Part shown: piece after piece, positions 30,895 through 40,423 of the stretch
Position numbering within the stretch: position 1 is the first letter of the stretch
Layout of the letters: the number at the start of each line of letters is the position of its first letter
NCBI GenBank assembly: GCA_964487255.1
Contig: CAZAQV010000006.1
Span: 1-64,000 of the forward strand
Source of the DNA: CAZAQV01 sp964487255
GTDB lineage: Bacteria; Myxococcota_A; Polyangia; Polyangiales; CAZAQV01
Reading direction: 5' to 3'
DNA length: 64,000 nucleotides
Notes under the pieces: model-generated
What the model saw: the letters and a program-made list of their open reading frames with translations, nothing else
Databases searched by the model: none
What the model was told of the DNA's origin: nothing
Translations under genes and position numbers: made by a program

Positions 30895-31788
30895 ATGTGC
30901 TACCCCTCAAACGTGGTCAGCAAGGGGCAGATCGGAAGTCTTTCTTGGAATCACGATGGCGTATTTTGGGGCCTTTCGCGGCTGTCCTGGGGCCGCATCG
31001 CGGAGGCGCGGGTGCTGCGTGAGCTGCGCTGGAAGCCAGGGGCCGCCGATCAGAGCCCTCCCTATGTCGCCCACGTCGTCGTCTTGCGGACGCACCCGAA
31101 CGGAGAACTGGTCGAGCATCTAAGCGAAGTCGCGGACCCAGAACTATGGGATGCCCTCATTGCCGAGCTCAGAAGACGTCAAATCCCGACCGAGCTCAAC
31201 TGGACCGAGGGCGCGCCCATGGTGACTTGGACGTCACGTTCACTTGTCGAAGCCCGAAAGGCCCTTGGTCCGTATCGAGAGGTGCTGGACGATGTATCTG
31301 TGTTAGACGCGCGGGTCATCCTGCCAGGACCGCAGGTCGGCAGTTCCCTCGGTCGAATCGTCGATTCCAAGGCTTCAAAGGTCACGTTGTCGATGGGTAT
31401 CCTAGCGTGTGTCACCACCACCTCGATTGTGGGTGGCGTTTATGCAGTGATCGCGGCAGCTGCGAGTGTTCCGCTCGGCTTGATGATGGCGTCGCATTCA
31501 GTGCTTGCGCAACGTCGTGCGCTTCGGCGAGGCAAGCCTCGAATGGCCAGATTGCGACTCCGGCGTCATGAACTCGAGTGTTCTTTCTTTCGCGATCACA
31601 AGCATGAGGAGTGCGAAAAAACGATGTGGAAGATCGACGCGCGGAGCTACGATGGGATCACCCCCGTCGCTGGGGGACATGTGGCGTTCTGGTTCGGGCG
31701 CAATGCATGGCTCCTCATCAACGATTCGGACACCATCGCCGAACTCGTGGAGCGGCTACGCGATATCCGCGAAGCGCACGCGCAGTAG
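30895..31788 (+). CDS. uncharacterised membrane protein
   Basis: 297 residues from ATG 30895. About 165 soluble residues come first. They are followed by two close hydrophobic helices (SMGILACVTTTSIVGGVYAV and IAAAASVPLGLMMASH, about 181-220) and then a His/Arg/Glu-rich cytoplasmic-looking part ending in an acidic helix (SDTIAELVERLRDIREA). I recognise no family. It is divergent from the HEAT gene and 47 bases upstream of the phosphodiester-glycosidase gene. The gene call rests on the consistent frame and amino-acid composition. Confidence 0.6.
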   Translation: MCYPSNVVSKGQIGSLSWNHDGVFWGLSRLSWGRIAEARVLRELRWKPGAADQSPPYVAHVVVLRTHPNGELVEHLSEVADPELWDALIAELRRRQIPTELNWTEGAPMVTWTSRSLVEARKALGPYREVLDDVSVLDARVILPGPQVGSSLGRIVDSKASKVTLSMGILACVTTTSIVGGVYAVIAAAASVPLGLMMASHSVLAQRRALRRGKPRMARLRLRRHELECSFFRDHKHEECEKTMWKIDARSYDGITPVAGGHVAFWFGRNAWLLINDSDTIAELVERLRDIREAHAQ

Positions 31789-31835
31789 CGGCGAGTGTGG
31801 GCGCAGATGGTGGGTCGTGATAAGGAAATTCTCAG

Positions 31836-34556
31836 GTGTCTGAGGATCGTTCAAAGCTGACGTTGCGCGGTTACGCGCGGCATCTTCGCAAACGCGCTCG
31901 CCTGCTCGTCGTGGGCGGGCTGCTGGTCGCGCTCGTGCATATGTACCTCAAAACCGATGTCGTGGCGGGCGACGCCCTTCGCAATTCCCTCGCACACGCG
32001 CTGGAGGAACGTGGGCTCTATCTCGACGACGGCGCCTTTTGCTCGCCCGAGCGGTCTGCGTCAGCCCCGTTTCTTGGGGACGAGTTTTTCTTCATCGCAA
32101 GCAAGAGCGATGAACCGGGCGCCGCCAACGACGTGTACCGCGCGTTGGTGCGACACACCGGCGGCAGCGTGCTCGGCGTGCGCGCACTCCGCAATTTGAC
32201 GATGAGCTCCAGCGCGTCGGAGGGCGGACTCGGCTGCAAGGGTCGTTGGGTCGCGTTTCAGTCCATCGTCGGCGGCCAGGTCGACGCCGTTGTGGCGCTC
32301 GACACACACGGTGAGGCGCGAAGCGTCACCGAAGGTTGGACGCTTCGAACCAAACTGCAGAACCGACTCACGAACTTCCAAGAAACAGGACACTTTGCAG
32401 GCTTTGGAAAAAACCGGTTCCGTCTCAAGCAACGGGCAGACGTTGAGAAGCTGAGCTGGAAAGACAACTCTTTAATCCTCGAACTCGACTCCGGTCGGGT
32501 CGTTTTGCGCGATGGCAACGTCACCGACGGACTCGAACTCGTCGAGCCGCTCGACGATGTTAAAGGTGCACCCGGAACCATCTCGTGGGTCGTCGACACG
32601 GTGCGAAAGATACCGTGGGTCGGCGCGGCACCCATCGAGTGGCTCGAGCATCGCGTGTTCACCGTCAAAGACTGGAGCGAGCGCGCATGGTTCAGCATGT
32701 TTGGTGACGAATCACAGACCGACGAAGAAGTTGCTGAAGAGATGGCGCTGCCCGACGATTCTCCTCGCGCAAAAGTCGAGCTGAGCGTGAAGGAAGTCAA
32801 ACTCGGTTTTCCGCCGCCTCCTCTCGACATCATCATGAACCGCCCAGCCAAGGGCGAAGGCGAATGGCGCGCCGTCGAAGGTGACCCGTACTTGCGGAGC
32901 TACCCGGGTGCACCGACCGCGTTCTACCAGACGTTTCTGCGCGCGGACCCGGAGCGTGCATACACACGTGTCTATATGGTCGTGTGGGATCCCCGTCAGA
33001 TTCAACTTCACATCATGACGGGGACGCGAGAGCCGCAAAGCGCGACCGGTGAGACCGGACCCGGCATGGCGCCGCGTGATCCAAAGACGCTCAAAAGGGT
33101 GGTTGCGGGGTTTAACGGCGGCTTCCAAGCGGGACACGGCGAGTTTGGTATGATGAGCGAGGGGCGCGTGTACCTCCCGCCCAAACCGTGGGCTGCGACG
33201 GTCGCCGTCGACAAGGAAGGGACCGTGCTAATGGGGTCGTGGTTTCCGCCCCCCGAGGGCAAACGCGTCTACGAAGAGTCATGGGCCGTCGCGCAAATCC
33301 CGGACGAAATTTACGAGATGCGTCAGAACCTCACCAGCGTCGTTGAGGACAGGCGTTTCAACCCCTGGGAGCGTTGGTGGTGGGGCGCGGCGCCCGTCAA
33401 CGCCGATGAGCAAACATACATCGACCGAAGTGGTCTGTGTCTCACACAACAAGGGTTCTTGGTCTACTTCTGGGGTAAGTCGATGGGGCCTGAAGCGCTT
33501 GGCAAAGCGATGAGTGCTGCGCGCTGCGCACGCGGGATGCATCTCGACATGAACTCCTCGCACACAGGCTTTGAGTTTTACAATGTGCAGGAGCAGCCCT
33601 TCGAAAAGCCGCTCCCCCAAGAGCCGACGGAGGACGAATTTGATGGCACTGTGCCGCTCGCCCCCGAACTCTATTTGCGGGCACGGCGCGCCATTCGTAC
33701 GATGAGCACCATGCGCTTTCCTCGCTACATCGGGCGTGATTCGCGCGACTTCTTCTACCTCACACAACGTCCGATCTTGCCCGGGCCGCCGCTTGCGTTT
33801 GAGAGCGAAATTGAAAGCGCGGGCATCTTCTCGTCCGCCGGATTACCGCACGACGGCTTCCCCTTCGCTTTCGCGCGCACGCGTCTCGGAAAAAGCAAAG
33901 ACGATCTGGTGATCGCGGTACGCATCGACCCGAGTCGTCTTCGCTGGGGCGCCGCCTCTTCGGCACAGGCGGATTCGCAACAGGTCGACGCGGGCGTCGC
34001 CCCAGAGCGTCCGCTGGCGTACTTTGCGGGCCTACGGGCATCCGGGGCGTTGGCCTTGGCGCGCTTTGAAACACCGAAGCAAGATCGCTTCGAGATCGTG
34101 CGCTCGGATGCTGTTGGCTCCTCCAAAGGAGTCCGAGGTCTGCTGTGGGGCGAGCACGATCAGGGCGCGGCCGGCTCACCCAAACGCCTGCTCACCATCG
34201 ATGAAGAGGGGTTTATTGTGTATCTCGAAGCTGTGGGGGCCCAGGCGGACCCTCGCCGCTGGCTCAAGGCGCTGGGCGCCGAAGACGCCCTGCGCCTCGG
34301 CGAAACCCGCCTCGTGCTCGAAGACGCGAGCGGAGCCCAGGCCACCGTCGATGGGTTTGAAGCCATGATCGTGCCAGAAACAAGCCTCGCGCTATTTCCC
34401 GAGCGCACCCCATTTACTGCGGTGCTCGCGCCAGACAATAAGCCGCGGCCGTATTGGCGGTGGGCCAAAATGCAGGACACGCGGGTGCGCTACTTCCGAG
34501 AAGGTCCGCCAAGATTTACCAAGCCAGAGGACGACGCAGGCGTCCCAGAGGAGTGA
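31836..34556 (+). CDS. membrane-anchored phosphodiester glycosidase (NAGPA/DUF2233) family protein
   Basis: 906 residues from GTG 31836, preceded by AAGGA. One N-terminal membrane helix (LLVVGGLLVALVHMYL) is followed by about 370 uncharacterised residues. The NAGPA-like core then appears: VVAGFNGGFQAGHGEFGMMS, GRVYLPPKPWAATVAVDKEG, then ARGMHLDMNSSHTGFEFY, which carries the family's GFNGGF and DMN(S)-type motifs. The eukaryotic relative uncovers mannose-6-phosphate by removing GlcNAc; bacterial members act on exopolysaccharide phosphodiesters. Over twice the usual domain length. The ending resembles an additional beta domain. Periplasmic action is inferred. Confidence 0.75.
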   Translation: MSEDRSKLTLRGYARHLRKRARLLVVGGLLVALVHMYLKTDVVAGDALRNSLAHALEERGLYLDDGAFCSPERSASAPFLGDEFFFIASKSDEPGAANDVYRALVRHTGGSVLGVRALRNLTMSSSASEGGLGCKGRWVAFQSIVGGQVDAVVALDTHGEARSVTEGWTLRTKLQNRLTNFQETGHFAGFGKNRFRLKQRADVEKLSWKDNSLILELDSGRVVLRDGNVTDGLELVEPLDDVKGAPGTISWVVDTVRKIPWVGAAPIEWLEHRVFTVKDWSERAWFSMFGDESQTDEEVAEEMALPDDSPRAKVELSVKEVKLGFPPPPLDIIMNRPAKGEGEWRAVEGDPYLRSYPGAPTAFYQTFLRADPERAYTRVYMVVWDPRQIQLHIMTGTREPQSATGETGPGMAPRDPKTLKRVVAGFNGGFQAGHGEFGMMSEGRVYLPPKPWAATVAVDKEGTVLMGSWFPPPEGKRVYEESWAVAQIPDEIYEMRQNLTSVVEDRRFNPWERWWWGAAPVNADEQTYIDRSGLCLTQQGFLVYFWGKSMGPEALGKAMSAARCARGMHLDMNSSHTGFEFYNVQEQPFEKPLPQEPTEDEFDGTVPLAPELYLRARRAIRTMSTMRFPRYIGRDSRDFFYLTQRPILPGPPLAFESEIESAGIFSSAGLPHDGFPFAFARTRLGKSKDDLVIAVRIDPSRLRWGAASSAQADSQQVDAGVAPERPLAYFAGLRASGALALARFETPKQDRFEIVRSDAVGSSKGVRGLLWGEHDQGAAGSPKRLLTIDEEGFIVYLEAVGAQADPRRWLKALGAEDALRLGETRLVLEDASGAQATVDGFEAMIVPETSLALFPERTPFTAVLAPDNKPRPYWRWAKMQDTRVRYFREGPPRFTKPEDDAGVPEE

Positions 34557-34686
34557 GAACGCCACCCTCAGCGCGAATTCACGCTCTCCCGGTCGCAATC
34601 TTGCCAATTTTCCCCAAGAAATCGCACAGTATGGGCTTGAAGGGTCCTCTATCCGGGATATACATCGGCCCACGAAGGCGCGACGA

Positions 34687-37600
34687 ATGAAAATGCAGCC
34701 CATTCCGTTCGGCAAGTACCTCCTCCTTGACCGAGTCAACGTGGGGGGGATGGCCGAGGTCTTTAAAGCGAAGGCTTTCGGGGTGGAGGGGTTCGAGCGC
34801 CTGGTCGCGGTCAAGCGCATCCTTCCCAGCATCGCGGAGGATGAGGACTTCGTGACCATGTTTGTCGACGAGGCCAAAATCGCGGTGCAGCTGACGCATG
34901 CGAATATTGCCCAAATCTTCGACCTCGGCAAAGCGGACGACAGCTATTACATCGCGCTTGAGTACGTTCACGGCAAGGACTTGCGGACCATCTTCGAGCG
35001 CGCCCGGCGCCAAAGTCAGCCGATCCCCATGATGATGGCCTGTCATATCATGAGTGAGGTCTGCGAAGGTCTCGACTACGCGCACAACAAGCGTGGTTCG
35101 GCCGGCGAACCGCTCAACCTCGTCCACCGAGACGTATCGCCACAGAACATCCTCATCTCCTACGATGGCGAGGTTAAGCTCATCGACTTTGGCATTGCAA
35201 AAGCGGCGGGCAAGGCCGGCGTCACGCAAGCAGGCATGCTGAAGGGCAAGTTCGGCTACATGTCGCCTGAGCAGGTCAACGGTGTTCCGCTCGACCGTCG
35301 CTCCGATATCTTCACGGCAGGCATTGTGCTTTGGGAGCTTTTGGCGGGTGAGCGACTGTTCGTCGCAGAGACTGACTTTGCCACGCTCGACAAGGTCCGT
35401 ACCGCCGACATCATGTCGCCCAGCACCTACAACGAAGACGTTCCTGAGGAGCTGGATCGCATTGTGCTCAAGGCGTTGTCGAAGGAAATGGACGGTCGCT
35501 ACCAAACAGCGATGGCGCTGCACGACGACTTGATGGGCTTTTTGTACGGGCAAGAGCAGCGCTTTTCGCGCAACGACTTGAGTTCTTACATGCGCGATGT
35601 TTTTTCTGCTGAGCTGGCAAAGGAACTGCGCGCCGACGAAGCCCTGCGTCAGTTTGCGGGCTCAACGATTGTCGATCCCAAGACCCCTGCAAGTTTTTCA
35701 TTTCCCGAAGGCCTCGAGGGGCGAACCCTCGAAGACCGCGCTATCGCAGTCGGCGTCGAGCGTCCGCCGACCGGTCCCAAGACGCTTGGTGATCCGGCTG
35801 CGCAAGAAGCTGTTCGGGCCAGCCGCGTTCCAGCGACGCCCCACTTGGGAGGCGTCACGCCACCGACCCCACCACCGCGAACGGCTCCGTTCGTGCGACC
35901 CGCGACCGGTGAGGGCATCGCCGTGAGCTGGGACGAAGAAGACGTCTCCACGGAAATCTTCGACAAGCCCGGCGAGATGAAAAAGATTCCGTCGGTCGTT
36001 CCTCCTCCCTCGAGTCCAAGCGTCGGTAACGCACACAGCTCGGCACCACGATACAATACCGCTCCTCCGCCTTCGTCAACGCCGCCTCCGTTGCCGTCAA
36101 GTTCGGTGCCTCCGCCGCTCTCCGGCTCAAACGTCGACACCGAGAACTACAGAACAGACATCTCGGCCTCAAGCAGCGTGCGGCCACCACGTACAACGCC
36201 CATGCGCTCCGCACCGCCGCCGTCTCGCTCGTCGCGATCCTCGGAGCCGTCCATCGCGGGACACGCCGGTGCGGTTGCCGTCGCCTCCACGAAGATGGCT
36301 GTTCCGGTCGGCGGAAACGACGAGAACCCTGAGACCATCATCACGGGCGGAGATTCGCAGGCCGTATCCAACCTCCCGACGCAAATCGGTGACGAGGCCA
36401 GCTTTCCATCTGCGCCGTCGAACCTACCCACGCAGATTGGAGACGAATCGAGCCTGCCGGACTCGCCCGCACTTCCACTTCGCCACGAACCGCCTGTGGT
36501 TTCGGTCTCGAGTCCTCCGCCCATCGCCATTCCTGCGACCGAGAGTCGTGCGCAAGACACCGCTGATGACGGGAGCAAGAAGAAGCTCCTACTGATCGCG
36601 GCGGCCGCGCTTGCGGCTGTCCTCGTTCTGGGCGTCATCGGCGTGTTGGTATTCGGGGGCTCATCGCCCGCGCAGCTTACGATTACGACCGAACCCGCAA
36701 AGGTTCAGCTTTTCGTGGACGGCAAACCGATCAGTGGCGAAAGCCCTTTTGTGGTGTCCGAACTCGACCCCGGCGCACACAGCGTCGAAATTCGGGCCAA
36801 TGGCTTTGAGCAATACAATGACTCCGCAGAGCTAAGTGAGGGCGAGCAGCGTCCACTCAACGTCGTTCTTGAGCCCATCGTCCGTCTTGGAGGCTTTACC
36901 TTCAACACGTCGCCGCCCGGGGCGAAAGTCTACCTCGACGATGACCTCATCGGGACCACCCCGGTGTCCAAAGACAACCTTGAGCCGGGTGTCTACGTTC
37001 TTCGGGCCGAGCACGATGGCAACTTTCTGCCCTTCGAACGGACGGTTCCGATTCGAGAAGGTCAGCAGCGGCCACTGCCCACGGTCAACCTTCAACCCGA
37101 CAAGGTCGTGGTGACCTTCACCTCCGATCCAGAGGGTGCGGACGTCACCTTGATCCAGGGCGACGTCAGAAAGTCTCTTGGTTCCACACCCGCGCGCGCA
37201 GAAATTCGCATGTCCGCGGGCGATTGGTCCGTCGAGATCAAAAAGCGCGGCTACGAACTCTGGACGCAGCCGCTCAGTTCGATCGGGGGCCAGGAGGAGT
37301 TCGAGGTCGACGCCGTCCTGACCCGCGAGGGCTCAGGCGGTTCGAGCGACTCGTCGCGTAGCCGCGACCGCGAGGCAGACCGCGACTCAAACCGGACGGC
37401 TTCGTCGAGCTCCTCTTCGCGTCGCACCAGCGGTTCGAGCGATAGGTCGGGGCGCGATTCGAACCGCAACACGTCATCATCAAGCTCCTCTTTGTCCTCA
37501 TCCCGTCGCACCAGCAGTTCGAGCAGCAGCGGCTCGGCGGCCGCGGGCGGGGAGGGCGTGCTCGCCGTCAACAGCATCCCGTGGTCGCAGGTCTACGTCG

Positions 37601-37761
37601 ATGGTCGGCTCATCGGTAACACGCCTCGTCCCAAGGTCCCTCTTAAGACAGGCCATCACACCGTGACGTTGGTGCGCACCGACCTCGACATCAAAAAGAA
37701 GCTCAGCATTACCATCAAAAAGGGCGAGACGACCAAGAAGATCGTCAAGCTCCTTGAGTGA
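34687..37761 (+). CDS. membrane Ser/Thr protein kinase with four PEGA domains
   Basis: 1024 residues. The Hanks-type kinase domain (about 8-285) is complete: RVNVGGMAEVFKAK, VAVKRIL, LVHRDVSPQNILI, LIDFGIAK, KFGYMSPEQ. A Pro/Ser-rich cytoplasmic linker (about 330-625) contains a repeated LPTQIGDE motif (SNLPTQIGDE twice). After the membrane helix (about 634-656) come three PEGA repeats (for example PAKVQLFVDGKPISGESPF), a Ser/Arg-rich spacer (about 883-955) and a fourth PEGA to the end. The external PEGA part probably senses or binds envelope ligands. Monocistronic, 130 bases after the glycosidase gene. Typical of Myxococcota. Confidence 0.92.
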   Translation: MKMQPIPFGKYLLLDRVNVGGMAEVFKAKAFGVEGFERLVAVKRILPSIAEDEDFVTMFVDEAKIAVQLTHANIAQIFDLGKADDSYYIALEYVHGKDLRTIFERARRQSQPIPMMMACHIMSEVCEGLDYAHNKRGSAGEPLNLVHRDVSPQNILISYDGEVKLIDFGIAKAAGKAGVTQAGMLKGKFGYMSPEQVNGVPLDRRSDIFTAGIVLWELLAGERLFVAETDFATLDKVRTADIMSPSTYNEDVPEELDRIVLKALSKEMDGRYQTAMALHDDLMGFLYGQEQRFSRNDLSSYMRDVFSAELAKELRADEALRQFAGSTIVDPKTPASFSFPEGLEGRTLEDRAIAVGVERPPTGPKTLGDPAAQEAVRASRVPATPHLGGVTPPTPPPRTAPFVRPATGEGIAVSWDEEDVSTEIFDKPGEMKKIPSVVPPPSSPSVGNAHSSAPRYNTAPPPSSTPPPLPSSSVPPPLSGSNVDTENYRTDISASSSVRPPRTTPMRSAPPPSRSSRSSEPSIAGHAGAVAVASTKMAVPVGGNDENPETIITGGDSQAVSNLPTQIGDEASFPSAPSNLPTQIGDESSLPDSPALPLRHEPPVVSVSSPPPIAIPATESRAQDTADDGSKKKLLLIAAAALAAVLVLGVIGVLVFGGSSPAQLTITTEPAKVQLFVDGKPISGESPFVVSELDPGAHSVEIRANGFEQYNDSAELSEGEQRPLNVVLEPIVRLGGFTFNTSPPGAKVYLDDDLIGTTPVSKDNLEPGVYVLRAEHDGNFLPFERTVPIREGQQRPLPTVNLQPDKVVVTFTSDPEGADVTLIQGDVRKSLGSTPARAEIRMSAGDWSVEIKKRGYELWTQPLSSIGGQEEFEVDAVLTREGSGGSSDSSRSRDREADRDSNRTASSSSSSRRTSGSSDRSGRDSNRNTSSSSSSLSSSRRTSSSSSSGSAAAGGEGVLAVNSIPWSQVYVDGRLIGNTPRPKVPLKTGHHTVTLVRTDLDIKKKLSITIKKGETTKKIVKLLE

Positions 37762-37778
37762 TCGGTCCAACCCGGTCG

Positions 37779-39326
37779 CTAGCCGCCCAGTTCAGGGCGG
37801 GTTTGGATGAAGCGAAGGATGTCCTCGAGCGGCGCACCACTGTTGCCCATGCGCGAGGTCGAGACAGTCGCCAAACAAGAAGCGAAGTAGATCGCCTCCT
37901 CCGGGCTGGCGCCCGCCGCGTGCGCGGCCGCTGTTCCTGCAAGAAACGCATCGCCAGCGCCGACCGCATCCTGACGCTCCGGGGTGAGGGCGGGTAAGTA
38001 GTTTGTGCGCAGACGGTCGCCGATTCGTTGCGACGAGAAATAGACAACGCCCCTACGCCCCAGCGTGACGGCAAGTCTGCGTGAACCCGTTTGCTCGAAG
38101 TAGCGCGAGGCAAGGTTGGAAAGTCCTGCTTCGCCGTCACCCAGCGAAAACCTCAGCTCATCCTCGGTCGGCGTGGCGAGCTCGGCATCACGAAACTTGA
38201 GAATATTGGTGTGGTTGTTTGAGGAGACATCCGCGAAGTACGGGGTCTCGGTGGTACGACAAGTATCTCGTATGGCCTCGGTCAGTGTCTCACCATACAT
38301 GCCGTAGCCAAAGTCCGTTGCGACGAGCGCATCGGCTTCCTGCAGGCGTGCGCGAAGTGTGCTGACAACCTCTTCGGTCACCTGCAGCGATAGCGGTTGG
38401 GGCACGCCTCGGTCGACCTTGAAAACCTTCTGAAGACCGACGACGTACCGGGTCTTGGTGAACGATGAGCGATTCGGAACATCGACGCGATTCACCTCGA
38501 TACCCAGTTTTTGTAGCGACTGCTCGGTGAAGCGTGCCATATCGTCGGCTTTGCCCGCGGTCAGGAACGCGACCTGTGCGCCCAGCGTGGCAAGTTGGCG
38601 TGCGATCAGCGCAGCCCCCCCGACGAAAAACTGATGGCTGATGGGCTGGACGGAGAGTATCGGGGCCTCGGAGGCGACGCGCGGAGCCTCGCACTCGACG
38701 TACTCGTCGACGATTGTGTCTCCCATGACCACAAAGCGCTTGCTCACAAGCTGTCGCACCAGCTCCTCGAGGCTCTCTCGGGTAATGCCATGCGTTCGGC
38801 AGTAGCGCGCGACTTTTTGCGCGTTCAGGTCGGGGAAGTCACGCGCGGCTGAGCCGAGTGCGGTCGACGAGAATACGACGTCGCCCGAACCCAAGACCAC
38901 ACGCCCACCAAAGCTCTCGACGAGCGACTTTTCTTTCGCGAAACGCGGGTCGGGCTTCGACTCGTACTCTTTGCCTTTAACGTAGATATCGGGCTTGATC
39001 GCCTCAAGGGCGGGCCCCGCCCAACTGTCAGGACTAAGCGCCACGTAATCCACACATTCAAGTTCCGCCAAGTTCTCAAGCCGCAAGTCTTCTGGAATGA
39101 ACGGTCGCTGAACGCCTTTCATCACCACATCGTCACCACTGACGGTCACCACGAGCACGTCGCCGAGCGAGCGCGCGAAACGGAGGTATCGGATATGCCC
39201 CGGGTGAACAATGTCGAAACACCCATGGCACTGGACGACGGTCTTGCCCTGCGCTTTGAGCTCTTCGCAGCGGGTTTGAAGCGTGTCGAGGGGATGGATT
39301 TTTCTCTGGTAGATACTGGTCATCAT
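37779..39326 (-). CDS. bifunctional nucleotidyltransferase-PfkB kinase, HldE-like with inverted domain order
   Basis: 515 residues. Residues about 25-150 are a cytidylyltransferase-type domain (VVQCHGCFDIVHPGHIRYLR, then VKGKEYES and STALGS). Residues about 190-510 are a PfkB sugar kinase (VMGDTIVDEYVECEAPRV, then DAVGAGDAFLAGTAAAHAAG with the catalytic Asp). HldE, which makes ADP-heptose, has these domains in the opposite order. It should phosphorylate a sugar and activate it with a nucleotide for a surface glycan; the sugar is not known. Downstream of, and overlapping by 4 bases, the DegT aminotransferase. Confidence 0.82.
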   Translation of the reverse strand: MMTSIYQRKIHPLDTLQTRCEELKAQGKTVVQCHGCFDIVHPGHIRYLRFARSLGDVLVVTVSGDDVVMKGVQRPFIPEDLRLENLAELECVDYVALSPDSWAGPALEAIKPDIYVKGKEYESKPDPRFAKEKSLVESFGGRVVLGSGDVVFSSTALGSAARDFPDLNAQKVARYCRTHGITRESLEELVRQLVSKRFVVMGDTIVDEYVECEAPRVASEAPILSVQPISHQFFVGGAALIARQLATLGAQVAFLTAGKADDMARFTEQSLQKLGIEVNRVDVPNRSSFTKTRYVVGLQKVFKVDRGVPQPLSLQVTEEVVSTLRARLQEADALVATDFGYGMYGETLTEAIRDTCRTTETPYFADVSSNNHTNILKFRDAELATPTEDELRFSLGDGEAGLSNLASRYFEQTGSRRLAVTLGRRGVVYFSSQRIGDRLRTNYLPALTPERQDAVGAGDAFLAGTAAAHAAGASPEEAIYFASCLATVSTSRMGNSGAPLEDILRFIQTRPELGG

Positions 39327-40423
39327 ACGGCGTCTTGGGTTGCGTCAGCGAGGGCGGAAATGACGTGCGCACGCTGCGCTTCGGTCATCTCGGGCGTCAC
39401 AGGGAGGCTGAGGATTTCACCGACCACACGCTCTGTCACGGGCAAGGCATTGCGCTGCCCCGGCATTGCAAATGGTGGGTGTTGATGAATCGGTTTGGGA
39501 TAATGAATCTTTGCGTCAACGCCAGAGCGTTGGAGCCGCGACAACACCTTGTCGCGCTCTCGAACACGAATTGCGTAGCAAGAATAAGCAGGCTGCGCGC
39601 CTTCGCAGGGCGTAAAATGCTGCACGCCGTCACGAAGCGCCTCGCGGTAGGCTGCGGCATGCGCGTTGCGCTGCGCGATCCATGTTGCCAGCGCCGGAAG
39701 TTTCGTCAGCAGGAGCGCGGCTTGAAGCGTGTCCATGCGGGCATTTTCGCCAACTTCAAGCAAGAGGTCGCGAGACTTGAGGCCGATGTTTCGCATGCGG
39801 CGGAGAAGCGCCGCCATCTCTTCATCGGCCGTGGTGAGAAAACCGGCATCCCCACACGCCGACAGCGTCTTGAGCGGGTGCAGTGAAAAACATCCGATGC
39901 CAAAGTTCCCGACATGTCTCCCTTCGAAACGCGCCCCGATGGCCTGCGCACAGTCCTCGACGAGACGTAAGTCATGCGTAGCGCAGAAGTCCGAGATGCG
40001 ACGCATGTCACACGGTATGCCTCCGAGATGCACGACCAAGACCGCCTTGGTTCGGGGCGAGACGCCCTGCTCAAGGGCGTCTACGTCCATCAGCCCCGTT
40101 CGCGCATCGATGTCGACGAAAACCGGTGTTGCACCGACCAGTCGGATGGACGTCGCAGTCGCTACAAACGAGTGCGACACGGTCAGCACTTCGTCACCTT
40201 CGCCGATCTCGAGCGCGCGAAAGGCCAAGGTGAGCGCACTGGTCCCGGACGAGCACGAAACGACGTGCCGGGCCCCCGCGAAAACCGCCATTCGGCGCTC
40301 GAACTCCGTGACTTCCGGACCGAGAATAAACTGCCCATGTTCGAGCACGCGCGCCACCGCGGCCAGCATCTCTTCACGAAACGGCGCGTTGTGGGCGACC
40401 AGGTCGACGTATGGGACTTTCAA
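39323..40423 (-). CDS. DegT/DnrJ/EryC1/StrS-family sugar aminotransferase
   Basis: About 366 residues, PLP-dependent, expected to transaminate a nucleotide-linked keto sugar. Motifs: GPEVTEFERRMAVFAGARHV, SCSSGTSALTLAFRAL, DCAQAIGARFEGRHVG and the Schiff-base Lys in CFSLHPLKTLSACGDAG. I place the start at TTG 40423, because it follows GGGAG, overlaps the epimerase TGA stop and gives the family-typical opening KVPYVDLVAHNAP. GTG 40435 and GTG 40459 are alternatives. It is coupled to the epimerase upstream and the HldE-like gene downstream (4-base overlap): one nucleotide-sugar operon. Confidence 0.87.
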   Translation of the reverse strand: MKVPYVDLVAHNAPFREEMLAAVARVLEHGQFILGPEVTEFERRMAVFAGARHVVSCSSGTSALTLAFRALEIGEGDEVLTVSHSFVATATSIRLVGATPVFVDIDARTGLMDVDALEQGVSPRTKAVLVVHLGGIPCDMRRISDFCATHDLRLVEDCAQAIGARFEGRHVGNFGIGCFSLHPLKTLSACGDAGFLTTADEEMAALLRRMRNIGLKSRDLLLEVGENARMDTLQAALLLTKLPALATWIAQRNAHAAAYREALRDGVQHFTPCEGAQPAYSCYAIRVRERDKVLSRLQRSGVDAKIHYPKPIHQHPPFAMPGQRNALPVTERVVGEILSLPVTPEMTEAQRAHVISALADATQDAV

